Origin: an uncultured Clostridia bacterium
GTDB lineage: Bacteria > Bacillota > Clostridia > Christensenellales > Aristaeellaceae
DNA: 63,908 bases
Assembly: GCA_946414315.1 (NCBI GenBank)
Contig: CAMKNZ010000013.1
Location: forward strand, 1 to 63,908
Direction of reading: 5' to 3'
Part shown: positions 32,596 to 40,939 of the stretch, in pieces
How positions within the stretch are numbered: the stretch's first letter is position 1
Layout: the number at the start of each line of letters is the position of its first letter
Notes under the pieces: model-generated
What the model saw: only the letters and a program-made list of their open reading frames with translations
Databases searched by the model: none
What the model was told of the DNA's origin: nothing
Program-made: the position numbers and the translations under genes

Positions 32596-34048
32596 GATCG
32601 ATTTCCTCCCTGGTTCTGATCGGAATGGAGAAAGAAACTTCAGTTCCTTCCGGACCGGATTGAATCAGCAGTCCTGTCTGTTTCTTATAATACAGTCGGA
32701 TGCGCATGTCAACATTGCGCATACCGAAGCCGGAATGTCCCGGTTCCATCGCTGCCTGCGACGTCGGAACCTCTTCCTGCAGGCTTTCCTCCAGCGCTTT
32801 CAGCTGTTCCGGCGACATTCCTTTGCCGGTATCCGCCACGGTAAAGGTCATAATCCGGTTCTGACGCTTGACCTTGACCAGAATTCTTCCGCCACCGCGC
32901 CTGTTTTTGATCCCGTGGTACAGGGCATTCTCCACCAGCGGCTGCAGGAGGAGTTTCAGCATATATACTTCTTCAAGGCCCTCCGCCTGGTCCACTTCAT
33001 AATCCAGGATGTCCCGGTACCGGGTTTTCTGGATGCTCAGATAGGCAGAAACATGTTTCAGTTCCTGGCTGACCGGGATCCAGTCAGCACCGGAGGAAAG
33101 GGCAATCCGGAAAAAGTCGCTGAGGTTTCTTGTTAGGCGGACAACCTCGTCTCCCTTGCCGGATTCCGCCTGCCAGACAATCGTGTCCAGCGTATTATAC
33201 AGGAAGTGCGGATTGATCTGGGCCTGCAGCGTTCGAAGCTCCGCTTTGGACAGGTGATCCTGGTTCTGCCGGACCTGTTCGATCAGCGTCTCCAGGCGGT
33301 CCGCCATCTGATTGATCTGCTCGCCCAGCTCACGCAGTTCTTCCACATTCATTCCTTTTACGCGATCGCCGAACTGGCCTTCCGCAATGCGGCGCACTGT
33401 TTCCTCCAGTGAATAGATCGCGGTATGAATGGAATTGGTCAGCCTTCTGGTTTCGTTCCGGGTTCGCAGGAACGCAAACAGCAGAAGCAGTACCTCCGCC
33501 ACAGCAGCGATCGTCACGATTGTGCGCAGCCGACGGCTGGAGTCTGTCGCGTTTGCGATTTCTTCTGTCGTAAACGCATCCAGCATGTCCGTCACAAGAC
33601 GGCCCACATTCCGGACTTCATCCACGATACTCTCAATTTGACTGATCGGCGTACCTGCTGCCATGCCATCCCGGACTTTATATACATATTGTTCCAGCGT
33701 GTCCATGGTTCTCCGGGCAATCGTCAGCTGCATCTGGCCGCCGCCCTGGGTCTCCCCCAGCAGCATATCCAGCGTCTCATCCGTCTCCCTGATCAACGTT
33801 TCCACGTTGCTTTCATCAAAAGAAGTCCGGCCGGCCGCAACCGAAAACAGATTCTCCGGAATTGTGCTTTCCAGCACGGGTTTCATCCGGGCCGCCGCAT
33901 CCATACGCCGGATCATAGCCTGCGTCTGCGCAGAGTACATCAGCATAACCACCAGGCCGATCAGCGCCGGCACCGCCAGCAGGACGGCAATCGAAGCTAC
34001 CGATCTGCGGACCTGCAGTGTAATGCTGGTCATTCCGCTCCGCCGCAT
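32570..34048 (-). CDS. YesM/LytS-type sensor histidine kinase
   Basis: The 492-residue kinase has a first membrane helix (SVASIAVLLAVPALIGLVVMLMY), an extracytoplasmic domain of about 130 residues, a second helix (TIVTIAAVAEVLLLLFAFL), HAMP, the His_kinase box LQAQINPHFLYNTLDTI with the phospho-acceptor His, and an ATPase domain (LLQPLVENALYHGIK, DTGKGMSPEQL, GFGMRNVDMR). Only one base separates the stop of the sensor lipoprotein gene and this ATG. That fits a three-part system in which a periplasmic-binding lipoprotein reports sugar to the kinase. Confidence 0.93.
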   Translation of the reverse strand: MRRSGMTSITLQVRRSVASIAVLLAVPALIGLVVMLMYSAQTQAMIRRMDAAARMKPVLESTIPENLFSVAAGRTSFDESNVETLIRETDETLDMLLGETQGGGQMQLTIARRTMDTLEQYVYKVRDGMAAGTPISQIESIVDEVRNVGRLVTDMLDAFTTEEIANATDSSRRLRTIVTIAAVAEVLLLLFAFLRTRNETRRLTNSIHTAIYSLEETVRRIAEGQFGDRVKGMNVEELRELGEQINQMADRLETLIEQVRQNQDHLSKAELRTLQAQINPHFLYNTLDTIVWQAESGKGDEVVRLTRNLSDFFRIALSSGADWIPVSQELKHVSAYLSIQKTRYRDILDYEVDQAEGLEEVYMLKLLLQPLVENALYHGIKNRRGGGRILVKVKRQNRIMTFTVADTGKGMSPEQLKALEESLQEEVPTSQAAMEPGHSGFGMRNVDMRIRLYYKKQTGLLIQSGPEGTEVSFSIPIRTREEIDHDESISRG

Positions 34049-34049
34049 C

Positions 34050-35027
34050 TCAGAAGCCCTCCACCGCGGGATCGTTCAGGTTGTCAAAGTCAGAGAAAGC
34101 GCCTTCATCCGGGTGATTCACCTTGGGCAGTTCTTTACCGGCAGTCAGGTCCCTGACCAGGTCCATAACCGCTGGTCCCAGATCCGGCGTGCACTGTACC
34201 ACGCAGTTGATCCGGCCGGCTTTCAGCGCATCTACCGCGTCCTTTTCCCCGTCTACGGTAATCAGCAGAATATCCTTCCCCGGTTGAATCTTTTTCTTGT
34301 CGAGCACATCTAAAACACCCAGCATCATGCTGTCGTTATGGGAATAGATAACGTCGATGCCTTCAGTTCCATGCTGTTTCAGCAGTTGTTGTGCGCATTC
34401 CTCGCCCTTGGAGCGGAGGAAGTCCCCGTCCACACTGTCGATCACCGTAAACCTCGGATCGCCGCTGATCACGTCCATAAAGCCCTTCTGCCGGTCCCGC
34501 ATGGGTGTGGAATCCGTTGTGCCGTGTATTTCCGCAATGCGCAGATGCTCCGCACCCAGCGCGTCCGCCTTCCGGACCAGATACTCTCCGGCGCGCTGTC
34601 CTTCGGCATAGAAATCCGCGCCGATATAGGCGGTATACAGGCTGTCATCCTGCGTTTCGATCATCCGGTCCATCAGGATTACGGGAATACCCGCCTGTTT
34701 TGCTTCAGTGAGCACGTTGTCCCAGCCGGTTTCCACGATCGGTGAAAACACGATCACATCGACCCGGTAAGCAATAAAAGAGCGGATCGCGTCAATCTGC
34801 TTTTCCTGCTTCTGGTTCGCGTTCTCCATCATCAGGCTGAACCCGGCTTCTTTGGCCGCCTGTTCCATGCTCACCGTGTTCGCGATGCGCCAGGAACTTT
34901 CCGAACCGAGCTGGGAAAACCCGACCACAATCGAGGCATTGTCCGCTGCCGGTTCCTGTTTCCCGGCACACCCGGACAATCCCAGCAACAGGATCAGGAT
35001 TAACCCCAGAGCTATTCCTCTGCGCAT
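34050..35027 (-). CDS. YtfQ-like sugar-binding lipoprotein, probable co-sensor of the kinase
   Basis: The 325-residue lipoprotein has a lipobox (LLLGLSGC) and a type-I periplasmic-binding fold: VVGFSQLGSESSWRIANTVSM, nearly the YtfQ opening; VDVIVFSPIVETGWDNVL; ILMDRMIE; DVIYSHNDSMMLGVLDVL. It heads the operon lipoprotein, kinase, regulator, binding proteins, transporter. This order resembles XylFII-LytS-YesN systems of clostridia, where the first binding protein is sensory rather than for transport. YtfQ binds galactofuranose, so a furanose or related sugar is the best guess for the ligand. GGAAGG precedes the start by about 10 bases. Confidence 0.9.
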   Translation of the reverse strand: MRRGIALGLILILLLGLSGCAGKQEPAADNASIVVGFSQLGSESSWRIANTVSMEQAAKEAGFSLMMENANQKQEKQIDAIRSFIAYRVDVIVFSPIVETGWDNVLTEAKQAGIPVILMDRMIETQDDSLYTAYIGADFYAEGQRAGEYLVRKADALGAEHLRIAEIHGTTDSTPMRDRQKGFMDVISGDPRFTVIDSVDGDFLRSKGEECAQQLLKQHGTEGIDVIYSHNDSMMLGVLDVLDKKKIQPGKDILLITVDGEKDAVDALKAGRINCVVQCTPDLGPAVMDLVRDLTAGKELPKVNHPDEGAFSDFDNLNDPAVEGF

Positions 35028-35068
35028 TTTTCTGTCATCCTTCCATCAGTTCGGTTGCCAAATCTTTC

Positions 35069-35097
35069 TGAATTATGCATTGTGAATTATGAATTGC
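35069..35097. repeat. GAATT-unit dispersed repeat, copy 3
   Basis: Three to four units (GAATTAT, CATTGT, GAATTAT, GAATTGC) fill the spacer between the sensor lipoprotein promoter region and the stop of the VanY gene. Confidence 0.6.
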
Positions 35098-36228
35098 TTA
35101 CGCCGCGTCTCCGTCTTCAGCCGCTTCTTCCGCTTCATCCGGTTCTGCCGCTTCATCCGGTTCCGCTGCCGGTTCCGCCGTTTCGCTGCCGCTGCCGGCA
35201 TGTACGATCGTTCCGTCTTCGATTCCCTGGATATACTCTTCCAGGCACAGATCGTGATCCCTCATATACAGCGCGTGTTCCACGCCAACATAGCGGATAT
35301 GCCAGGGTTCGGCAACAAATCCGGTGATCTCTTCCTTGCTCTTTTCATAGCGGATGATGAATCCGTATTCCCAGCAGTGTTGGTTCAGCCAGTCGCTGTT
35401 CTTCGTTCCGGCGAACGAGGACGATCCTTTTCTGTTGACGTCGAAAGCCAGTCCGGTATGATGCTCGCTGGCGCCCGGCTCCGCGACAGACTTCAGCGCT
35501 GCCCGGCGCGCTTTGGAGCTGCTCCAGCCCTTATTCTTAGATTTGTAGCTGTTGATTTTCGAATTGAGCACATTGTTCTGGTCATCCCAGCTCCGGTAAC
35601 CCGCTGAGATCTGCCACTTTTTGCCGACACCGTCTTCCTTCGCCGCTTCCAGCATGGTCTTCAGCGCCTCCACAGCGGTCCGGACGCCTCTGGTCTTCTT
35701 GTATTTGATCGTCGCGAGATCCTTCTTGATGATCTCGCTGACAAGCACCAGGTCGTCCGGGATAAAGAACTCATCCACCAGGTGCTCTTTGTTCACCAGG
35801 ATCGGAACGTCGCCGTACAACACGTCCACTTTTTCCTCGCCGGGCGCTGCGACCGCGTCCTCGGCATACAGCTTCGCCAGCGTTTCCGCTCCGGCGACGC
35901 CGTCCGTCGTCAGGCCGTTCCTGCGCTGGAAGGCGATCACCGCGCGCTTGGTGCCGCCGCCGAACTGACCGTCCACCTTGCCGTTCAGATAGCCAAGGTC
36001 CTTCAGCCGCTGCTGGCACTTTTTCACGTCCTCACCCTTCGCGCCCACGGTCAGGATCCCCTGCGCCTGCAGTTCGGCGGCGGATACTTTCGGCTTTTCC
36101 GTCGGTTCTTCGGTTGCCTGTGCGGTTGCTTCCGGGGTCGTCTCAGCCAGCGCAGCCGGCGGCAGCCAAAGGCACAGCAGGAGTACCGCTGCCAGTAAAA
36201 CCGCGAACCGTTTCATAGATTGCCTCAT
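35098..36228 (-). CDS. VanY-family D-alanyl-D-alanine carboxypeptidase with peptidoglycan-binding domain
   Basis: The 376-residue exported protein has a signal peptide (MKRFAVLLAAVLLLCLWLPP), a Thr/Glu-rich linker, a PG_binding_1 domain (LTVGAKGEDVKKCQQRLKDL through RNGLTTDGVAG, about 60-120) and a VanY/DacB-type metallopeptidase. Zinc ligands fit SEHHTGLAFDV (His, Asp) and EPWHIRYVG (His), with the catalytic Glu in the latter. It ends in a low-complexity AEPDEAAEPDEAEEAAED tail. It trims the terminal D-Ala of peptidoglycan stems. No van resistance regulators flank it, so a housekeeping role is likelier. GGGAGG precedes ATG 36228 by 8 bases. Confidence 0.92.
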   Translation of the reverse strand: MRQSMKRFAVLLAAVLLLCLWLPPAALAETTPEATAQATEEPTEKPKVSAAELQAQGILTVGAKGEDVKKCQQRLKDLGYLNGKVDGQFGGGTKRAVIAFQRRNGLTTDGVAGAETLAKLYAEDAVAAPGEEKVDVLYGDVPILVNKEHLVDEFFIPDDLVLVSEIIKKDLATIKYKKTRGVRTAVEALKTMLEAAKEDGVGKKWQISAGYRSWDDQNNVLNSKINSYKSKNKGWSSSKARRAALKSVAEPGASEHHTGLAFDVNRKGSSSFAGTKNSDWLNQHCWEYGFIIRYEKSKEEITGFVAEPWHIRYVGVEHALYMRDHDLCLEEYIQGIEDGTIVHAGSGSETAEPAAEPDEAAEPDEAEEAAEDGDAA

Positions 36229-36276
36229 ATTCGTTTCCTCCCTCGAAGGATTTTATGTTGTTGATCAAACTGATAT

Positions 36277-36306
36277 ATTATATATCATAAAGTGCCATTC
36301 GGGCAA
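36277..36306 (-). promoter_or_regulatory. Possible promoter of the VanY gene
   Basis: On the minus strand TTGCCC (36301-36306), 18 bases, TATAAT (36277-36282). The -10 lies in a GATATATAATATATC palindrome. Confidence 0.5.
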
Positions 36307-36312
36307 ACTCCC

Positions 36313-36341
36313 TTGTCGGTCCCGTAAAAAATTGTTATACT
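36313..36341 (+). promoter_or_regulatory. Promoter of the phospholipase-like/VanZ-VOC pair
   Basis: TTGTCG (36313-36318), 17 bases, TATACT (36336-36341), about 35 bases before the ATG. Confidence 0.6.
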
Positions 36342-36376
36342 GAACCGGAACAAAGCACGGAAAACGGAGGCAGATC

Positions 36377-37327
36377 ATGCCTGATCCAACAGTACATGTT
36401 TCCTTTGGCCGGGAGGTCCTCGCCTCTCTGCCGGAAGAGGTTCGGGACTTTATTCTTCCCGGGCCCTATACTTTTGCGCTCTTCGGGCCGGACGTCTGGT
36501 TCCTGCATAAACCCGTCGGCCGGCATGAAAGCCGCGGGCGCCGGATGCACACCACAAAGCCCGGCCTGTTCCTGATGTCGCTGCTCCGCCGTGCCCGTGT
36601 TTCCGCCTGCCGGGCGGAGCTGTTCTCCTACCTGGCCGGCTTCATGTGCCATTACGCGCTGGACAGTACCGCCCATCCCTACGTGATCTGGCTCACCGCG
36701 GAAGAACACGTTTTCCCCCGCAGCCATATGAGCCTGGAACATGCGCTGGACGCGGCCGTCATGCGGCGGGACGGTTTCTGGGGACAGAAGCATCCCGTCA
36801 CAAACAACTATTTCCCGAAACTTCAGCTGCCGGAATCCATGAAAGACGACCTGGATGAAGTATTCGAATCGGTCTACGGCTGGACCGGCTGCTGGAAAGA
36901 CATGAACCATGCCTGCCTGCGCTACCGCGCCTGTTTCCGGATCATGGAAAACCCGCGCGGCTTTGCCGCGTTGCTGACCCGCCTGACAAAAAAACCTGTG
37001 CTGCAGTCCCTGATGTATTCCGAATCGTTTTTCCATGACCGGGATCCTGAAAACGAAGGGCACCGGACCTGGCGCCATCCGTTTGATCCGGCGCTGACCT
37101 CTGAAGAAAGCTTCCCGGAGCTGCGGGAAAAGGCCCGCCGGTTCGCTGTATCGATCATCACTGCTGCCTACCGTTACCTTTGCTGTGAAGAAGGAACCGA
37201 TGAAAGCCTTGCCGCCCTCATCGGCGACCGTTCCTATCTCAGCGGCCTGCCTTCGGATGACCCGCGGAACCTGACCGTTCCGTCCATGCTTCCGCCCGGC
37301 GCCGAAGTCTCAAAGGAGGCTCGGTAA
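36377..37327 (+). CDS. Zinc-dependent phospholipase C family protein
   Basis: The 316-residue protein matches the Zn_dep_PLPC family common in Clostridia. Signature stretches are PDPTVHVSFGREVLASLP, FALFGPDVWFLHKP, RRMHTTKPGLFLMSLLR and FSYLAGFMCHYALDSTAHPY; the His and Asp residues in these fit a three-zinc site like that of bacterial phospholipase C. No signal peptide is present, so it is probably cytoplasmic, and the true substrate of this intracellular subfamily is unknown. Its stop overlaps the start of the VanZ-VOC gene by one base (TAATG). Confidence 0.87.
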   Translation: MPDPTVHVSFGREVLASLPEEVRDFILPGPYTFALFGPDVWFLHKPVGRHESRGRRMHTTKPGLFLMSLLRRARVSACRAELFSYLAGFMCHYALDSTAHPYVIWLTAEEHVFPRSHMSLEHALDAAVMRRDGFWGQKHPVTNNYFPKLQLPESMKDDLDEVFESVYGWTGCWKDMNHACLRYRACFRIMENPRGFAALLTRLTKKPVLQSLMYSESFFHDRDPENEGHRTWRHPFDPALTSEESFPELREKARRFAVSIITAAYRYLCCEEGTDESLAALIGDRSYLSGLPSDDPRNLTVPSMLPPGAEVSKEAR

Positions 37328-38409
37328 TGGATGTAAACAGTCTGGAGATGAACCTGCTGGTCACACTGTTTGTGGCGGCCTTGGTTTTTTTGCTGCCCCT
37401 GGCGGACCGGCGGATCTGCCGTCGTCTTCGGCTGAACCTGGAAGGCGGGCTGAGTGAGAATCCGAACGCGGACCGCCTGCTCCGGCTGCGCCAGCGTCTC
37501 CTTGCTTTCGGCCTGCTGCTGTATCTGCTGATCTTTGCCTGGCTGATCTTCTTCTCCAGGGAAACCGCCGGCAGTTATACCGTGCACGTCGCTCCGTTGG
37601 AGGATGTCAAGAACGCCTTCAAAACACCCACCGGCTTTTCCGGCTGGTTCCAGACCCTGTTCACGGAAGGCTTTGCTTCCGCCTTTTCCCAGATTTCCAT
37701 CGTCAGGCCGGAGGATCTCTCCCAGTTCTGGCTGAATATGATGCTCTTCGTCCCCATCGGATACCTGCTGCCCTATGTGTTTCGCTGGTTCCAGGCCCGG
37801 GTGCGTATCCGGCCGGTGGTCTTCTGCCTGCTTCTGAGCATCCTGGCGGAAAACCTGCAGCTGGTCACGCAGCGCGGCATGTACGACTTTGACGATATCA
37901 TTTCCAACACGCTCGGCGGCTGGATCGGTCAGCTGCTCTACATCGCGGTGGGCTATGTGGTCACCCATCCGGGCTGGCGGAAGGATCTGCGCGATTACCG
38001 CCGCTGGAAGTTCAAAGCGCGCAGCAGCACGCTTTTCCCCTACACGAAAAAATCCGGCATGTTCCGGACCACGCTGATGGGGTCGGACCAGGCCGCCGTC
38101 TGCGACTTTTATGTCAACCGGCTCGGTTTCCGCCTGCTCCAGCAGCTGAACCGGCGGGAATCCGGCGACACGGTCTTCCTCTTTGAGATGGGAAAGACCC
38201 AGGTACAGGTCATCTGTTCCTTCCGTGATCCGGTCCCGGAAAAACAGTATCTGACGCTGTACGCCGTCCGTCTGCCAGCCGTGCGCAGGCGGCTGGAATC
38301 AAACGGCATCCATCCGGGCGATTACCGCCGGGATCCCTGCACGGGTCAGCGGATGCTCCGTTTCACCGGTCCGGACAACGTCCGGGTAGAAATAATGGAG
38401 GCTGATTAA
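37327..38409 (+). CDS. VanZ-like membrane domain fused to a VOC (glyoxalase-fold) domain
   Basis: The 360-residue protein starts with a VanZ-like membrane domain (about 1-220): LLAFGLLLYLLIFAWLIFFSRETAG, FWLNMMLFVPIGYLLPYVF, ILAENLQLVTQRGMYDFDDIISNTLGGWIGQ. A basic linker leads to a soluble C-terminal domain (about 240-360) that reads like a VOC/glyoxalase fold: MGSDQAAVCDFYVNRLGFRLL, VFLFEMGKTQVQVI, RMLRFTGPDNVRVEIME. VanZ confers low-level teicoplanin resistance in enterococci, and VanZ-like domains are widespread with unclear function. It is coupled to the upstream phospholipase-family gene. The fusion is read directly from one uninterrupted frame. Confidence 0.82.
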   Translation: MDVNSLEMNLLVTLFVAALVFLLPLADRRICRRLRLNLEGGLSENPNADRLLRLRQRLLAFGLLLYLLIFAWLIFFSRETAGSYTVHVAPLEDVKNAFKTPTGFSGWFQTLFTEGFASAFSQISIVRPEDLSQFWLNMMLFVPIGYLLPYVFRWFQARVRIRPVVFCLLLSILAENLQLVTQRGMYDFDDIISNTLGGWIGQLLYIAVGYVVTHPGWRKDLRDYRRWKFKARSSTLFPYTKKSGMFRTTLMGSDQAAVCDFYVNRLGFRLLQQLNRRESGDTVFLFEMGKTQVQVICSFRDPVPEKQYLTLYAVRLPAVRRRLESNGIHPGDYRRDPCTGQRMLRFTGPDNVRVEIMEAD

Positions 38410-38424
38410 GCCTCCATTTTTTAT
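38394..38424 (+). terminator. Terminator after the VanZ-VOC gene
   Basis: A perfect 10-bp stem (38394-38403 with 38409-38418), 5-base loop, then T6. The stop codon of the gene is inside the loop region. Confidence 0.88.
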
Positions 38425-39611
38425 AACATTCTTTTTCTTTTATCCTTCAGTCTTCCCTGCCGTCCAAGGGCGATCAGCCGCTCGTATCTCAGTGCCGCGT
38501 TCTCCATCACCTTGTCCCAGGGCACCGGGATTGTCTCCCGCGCCTGCTCACCGATCGCCTGCAGTCTTACCGGATCCCCCAGCGCTTCGGTCATCACCCG
38601 GGCCAGGTCTTTGGGATCGTTCTCGCACAGCAGGCCGTTTTCCCCATGCCGGATGATCTCCGCGGCGGTACTGCCTTTCACCATGACCGACGGTGTGCCC
38701 ATGACAGCCGCTTCCCGCACTACCATGGGTGCGGCGTCATACAGCGAAGGGAACGCAAAGATGGAAGCCCTGGCGTAAAACGCGTCCAGCAGGCTGGCGT
38801 CTGTGATATGACCCAGCAGTTCCGCCCGGTCCTGAATATTCAGGTCGTGGATCTTCTGTTCGATCGCGCTCTTGTCGATACCCTGCCCTGCCAGCAGCAG
38901 CCGGAAAGGTACGCCTGCCATCTTCATCTCGGCGCAGGCCTCCAGCACGGTCAGGATGTTTTTCTTCCAGTCCATCTGGCCCACAAACAGGATCAGGGGA
39001 TCTTCACCCAGGTTCCAGCGGCGGTTAACCTGCTCCACGTCCCGCGGGTTCACGGTCCGCATGGTCGCGCCGTTGGGCATCACCTGAATCTCGCCTTCAT
39101 AGCCGTATTCACGCAGTACGTCCGCCGTGTTCTTTCCCACGGCCCAGACTTCGTCGCAGCGGTTATAGAAACTCACAACCAGCTTTACGCCCATCTTGGC
39201 AATGGACTCCGACTTGGTGGCTTTCAGAAAATCGTCATAATACTTGGAATGGAAGGTCGCCACCAGCGGCAGTTTCCTTACTGCGGCAAGACGGAGCGCT
39301 TCAGAGCCGGCGGTAAAGGGACTGTGCGCGTGGATAATGTCCAGGTCGATCATCCGGATCCGCTGCCGGTAGTGAGCGTCCAGTACCGCTTCGCCGACTT
39401 TGTACTGTTTCATGCCGGGCACGCTGCTGGCTACATATTCCACCAGCTGGTACGGGAACCCGCCCTGGAAACCCGTGTCGTACATCGGGGCGACCACCGT
39501 CACCTGATGTCCCATCTTGCAAAGCGTCTCTGAATAGGCCTGGACCACCCGGCCCACACCATCCACAATCGGCAGAAACGTATCTGTAAACTGCCCGATC
39601 TTCATCTGCAT
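38421..39611 (-). CDS. GT4-family glycosyltransferase
   Basis: The 396-residue enzyme has the GT-B fold of family 4: KIGQFTDTFLPIVDGVGRVVQAY at the N-terminus, IDLDIIHAHSPFTAG, PLILFVGQMDWKKNILTVLEA, RAELLGHITDASLLDAFYARASIFAFPS, and the donor-site REAAVMGTPSVMVKGSTAAE with GLL following. Relatives make glycolipids (diacylglycerol glucosyl/mannosyl transfer) or envelope polymers. ATG 39611 has AAGGTG six bases upstream and is preferred to frames starting at 39650. The gene is monocistronic. Donor and acceptor cannot be told from sequence. Confidence 0.9.
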   Translation of the reverse strand: MQMKIGQFTDTFLPIVDGVGRVVQAYSETLCKMGHQVTVVAPMYDTGFQGGFPYQLVEYVASSVPGMKQYKVGEAVLDAHYRQRIRMIDLDIIHAHSPFTAGSEALRLAAVRKLPLVATFHSKYYDDFLKATKSESIAKMGVKLVVSFYNRCDEVWAVGKNTADVLREYGYEGEIQVMPNGATMRTVNPRDVEQVNRRWNLGEDPLILFVGQMDWKKNILTVLEACAEMKMAGVPFRLLLAGQGIDKSAIEQKIHDLNIQDRAELLGHITDASLLDAFYARASIFAFPSLYDAAPMVVREAAVMGTPSVMVKGSTAAEIIRHGENGLLCENDPKDLARVMTEALGDPVRLQAIGEQARETIPVPWDKVMENAALRYERLIALGRQGRLKDKRKRML

Positions 39612-39655
39612 TGCATTCACCTTCACACAGGACATTGCCCTTTTTTCCATTGGTT

Positions 39656-39684
39656 ATTATCTCATGTTCAGCTGAAAAAAGCAA
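39656..39684 (-). promoter_or_regulatory. Promoter of the glycosyltransferase gene
   Basis: On the minus strand TTGCTT (39679-39684), 17 bases, GATAAT (39656-39661). Confidence 0.6.
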
Positions 39685-39735
39685 ATCGACCGCGCGTAAA
39701 AACAGAACGAAAACCGCCCTGGTATCCTCAGATCA

Positions 39736-39764
39736 TTGACATTCCCTTCCCTGCGTTATATTGT
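39736..39764 (+). promoter_or_regulatory. Possible promoter of the shikimate operon
   Basis: Perfect TTGACA (39736-39741), 17 bases, TATTGT (39759-39764). The leader of about 70 bases contains the GAATT repeat copy 4. Confidence 0.55.
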
Positions 39765-39792
39765 CATTCTGTTATTTGGTTCTGTCCTTTTG

Positions 39793-39823
39793 TTCTGAAT
39801 TCTGAATTGTGAATTCTGAATTG
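39793..39823. repeat. GAATT-unit dispersed repeat, copy 4
   Basis: Four regular 7- to 8-base units, TTCTGAATTCTGAATTG then TGAATTCTGAATTG, lie in the aroC leader. This is the most regular copy in the window. Confidence 0.65.
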
Positions 39824-39839
39824 TTTTTGAGAGGTTTGT

Positions 39840-40928
39840 ATGAAAAACACCTTCGGCACTTCCGTTTCCGTAACCCTTTTCGGTGAAAGCCACGGCCCTG
39901 AGATCGGCGCGGTCATCGACGGCCTCGCCCCCGGGCTTCCTGTGGACGAAGCTTTCATTGCCTCTCAGCTGACCCTCCGCCGTCCGGCAGGAAGGATTTC
40001 CACTGCCCGCCAGGAAGCGGATGCCTTCCGCATCGTCAGCGGTGTTTTTGAAGGCCGCACCACCGGTACGCCCGTGACGATCCTGATTCCCAACGCGGAT
40101 ACCCGCAGCGGGGACTATCAGCGGGGGCCCGCGCGGCCGGGCCACGCGGATCTGGCGGCTTATGCCAAATATCACGGCTTTGAGGATTACCGCGGCGGCG
40201 GCCACTTCAGCGGACGCGTCACGGCCGCGCTGGTCGCGGCCGGGGCGGTGGTCCTCCCTGCGCTGAAGGCCAAAGGAATCCTGATCGGCACCCATATCGC
40301 CCGCTGCGCCGGAATTAACGACGCGCCCTTCGGAAACGATCTTTCCGCCGATCTGGAAAAACTGAATTCCCTGCCCTTTGCCGTCCTGGATGAGGGCAGC
40401 GGTGAGCAGATGCGTGCCGCAATCGAAAATGCCGCTTCAAATGGCGACAGTGTCGGCGGCGTTCTGGAAACCGCTGTGACCGGCCTGCCGGCCGGCGTCG
40501 GCGAACCCTGGTTCGATACGGTCGAAGGTGTCCTGTCCCATGCGCTTTTCTCCGTTCCCGCCGTGAAAGGCGTTTCCTTCGGCGGCGGCTTCTCCCTGGC
40601 GGATATGACCGGCAGTACAGCCAATGATCCGGTCCGGATGGAAAACGGCAAGCCGGTCACCGTGACCAATCATAACGGCGGCGTAAACGGCGGCATTACC
40701 AACGGCATGCCCCTGCTCTTCCGCTGCGCGGTCAAGCCCACGCCTTCCATCGCGCTGGAACAGCAGACCGTCAACCCCCTCACCGGCGAAGAAACCGCCC
40801 TGCGGATCTCCGGCCGCCATGATCCGGCGATCGTTCACCGGGCCCGTGTCGTTGTGGACAGCGTCACCGCCCTCGTCCTCTGCGACCTCCTTGCCCTCCG
40901 CTACGGAACAGATTGGTTATCATTATGA
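39840..40928 (+). CDS. aroC: Chorismate synthase
   Basis: The 362-residue enzyme converts EPSP to chorismate, the last step of the shikimate pathway, using reduced FMN. Family motifs are GESHGPEIGAVIDGLAPG at the N-terminus, RRPAGRISTARQEAD, RPGHADLAAYAKYHGFEDYRGGGHFSGR (read in two blocks), and HNGGVNGGITNGMP. Length is normal. It heads an operon with the aroE-aroK fusion, aroQ and aroA, in an order different from pathway order. Its TGA overlaps the next ATG (ATGA). Confidence 0.96.
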   Translation: MKNTFGTSVSVTLFGESHGPEIGAVIDGLAPGLPVDEAFIASQLTLRRPAGRISTARQEADAFRIVSGVFEGRTTGTPVTILIPNADTRSGDYQRGPARPGHADLAAYAKYHGFEDYRGGGHFSGRVTAALVAAGAVVLPALKAKGILIGTHIARCAGINDAPFGNDLSADLEKLNSLPFAVLDEGSGEQMRAAIENAASNGDSVGGVLETAVTGLPAGVGEPWFDTVEGVLSHALFSVPAVKGVSFGGGFSLADMTGSTANDPVRMENGKPVTVTNHNGGVNGGITNGMPLLFRCAVKPTPSIALEQQTVNPLTGEETALRISGRHDPAIVHRARVVVDSVTALVLCDLLALRYGTDWLSL

Positions 40929-40939
40929 ATTATGAATTG
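40918..40939. repeat. GAATT-unit dispersed repeat, copy 5, inside coding sequence
   Basis: ATCATTATGAATTATGAATTG spans the aroC stop and the first five codons (M-N-Y-E-L) of the aroE-aroK gene. Its sequence is nearly identical to copy 1 at 13649. Confidence 0.65.

Noticed and set aside
34050-36228. VanY, VanZ-like and nearby genes as a vancomycin-resistance cluster
   Set aside because: No vanH, vanA/B ligase, vanX or VanRS-type pair is present, and the nearby two-component genes belong to the sugar locus.
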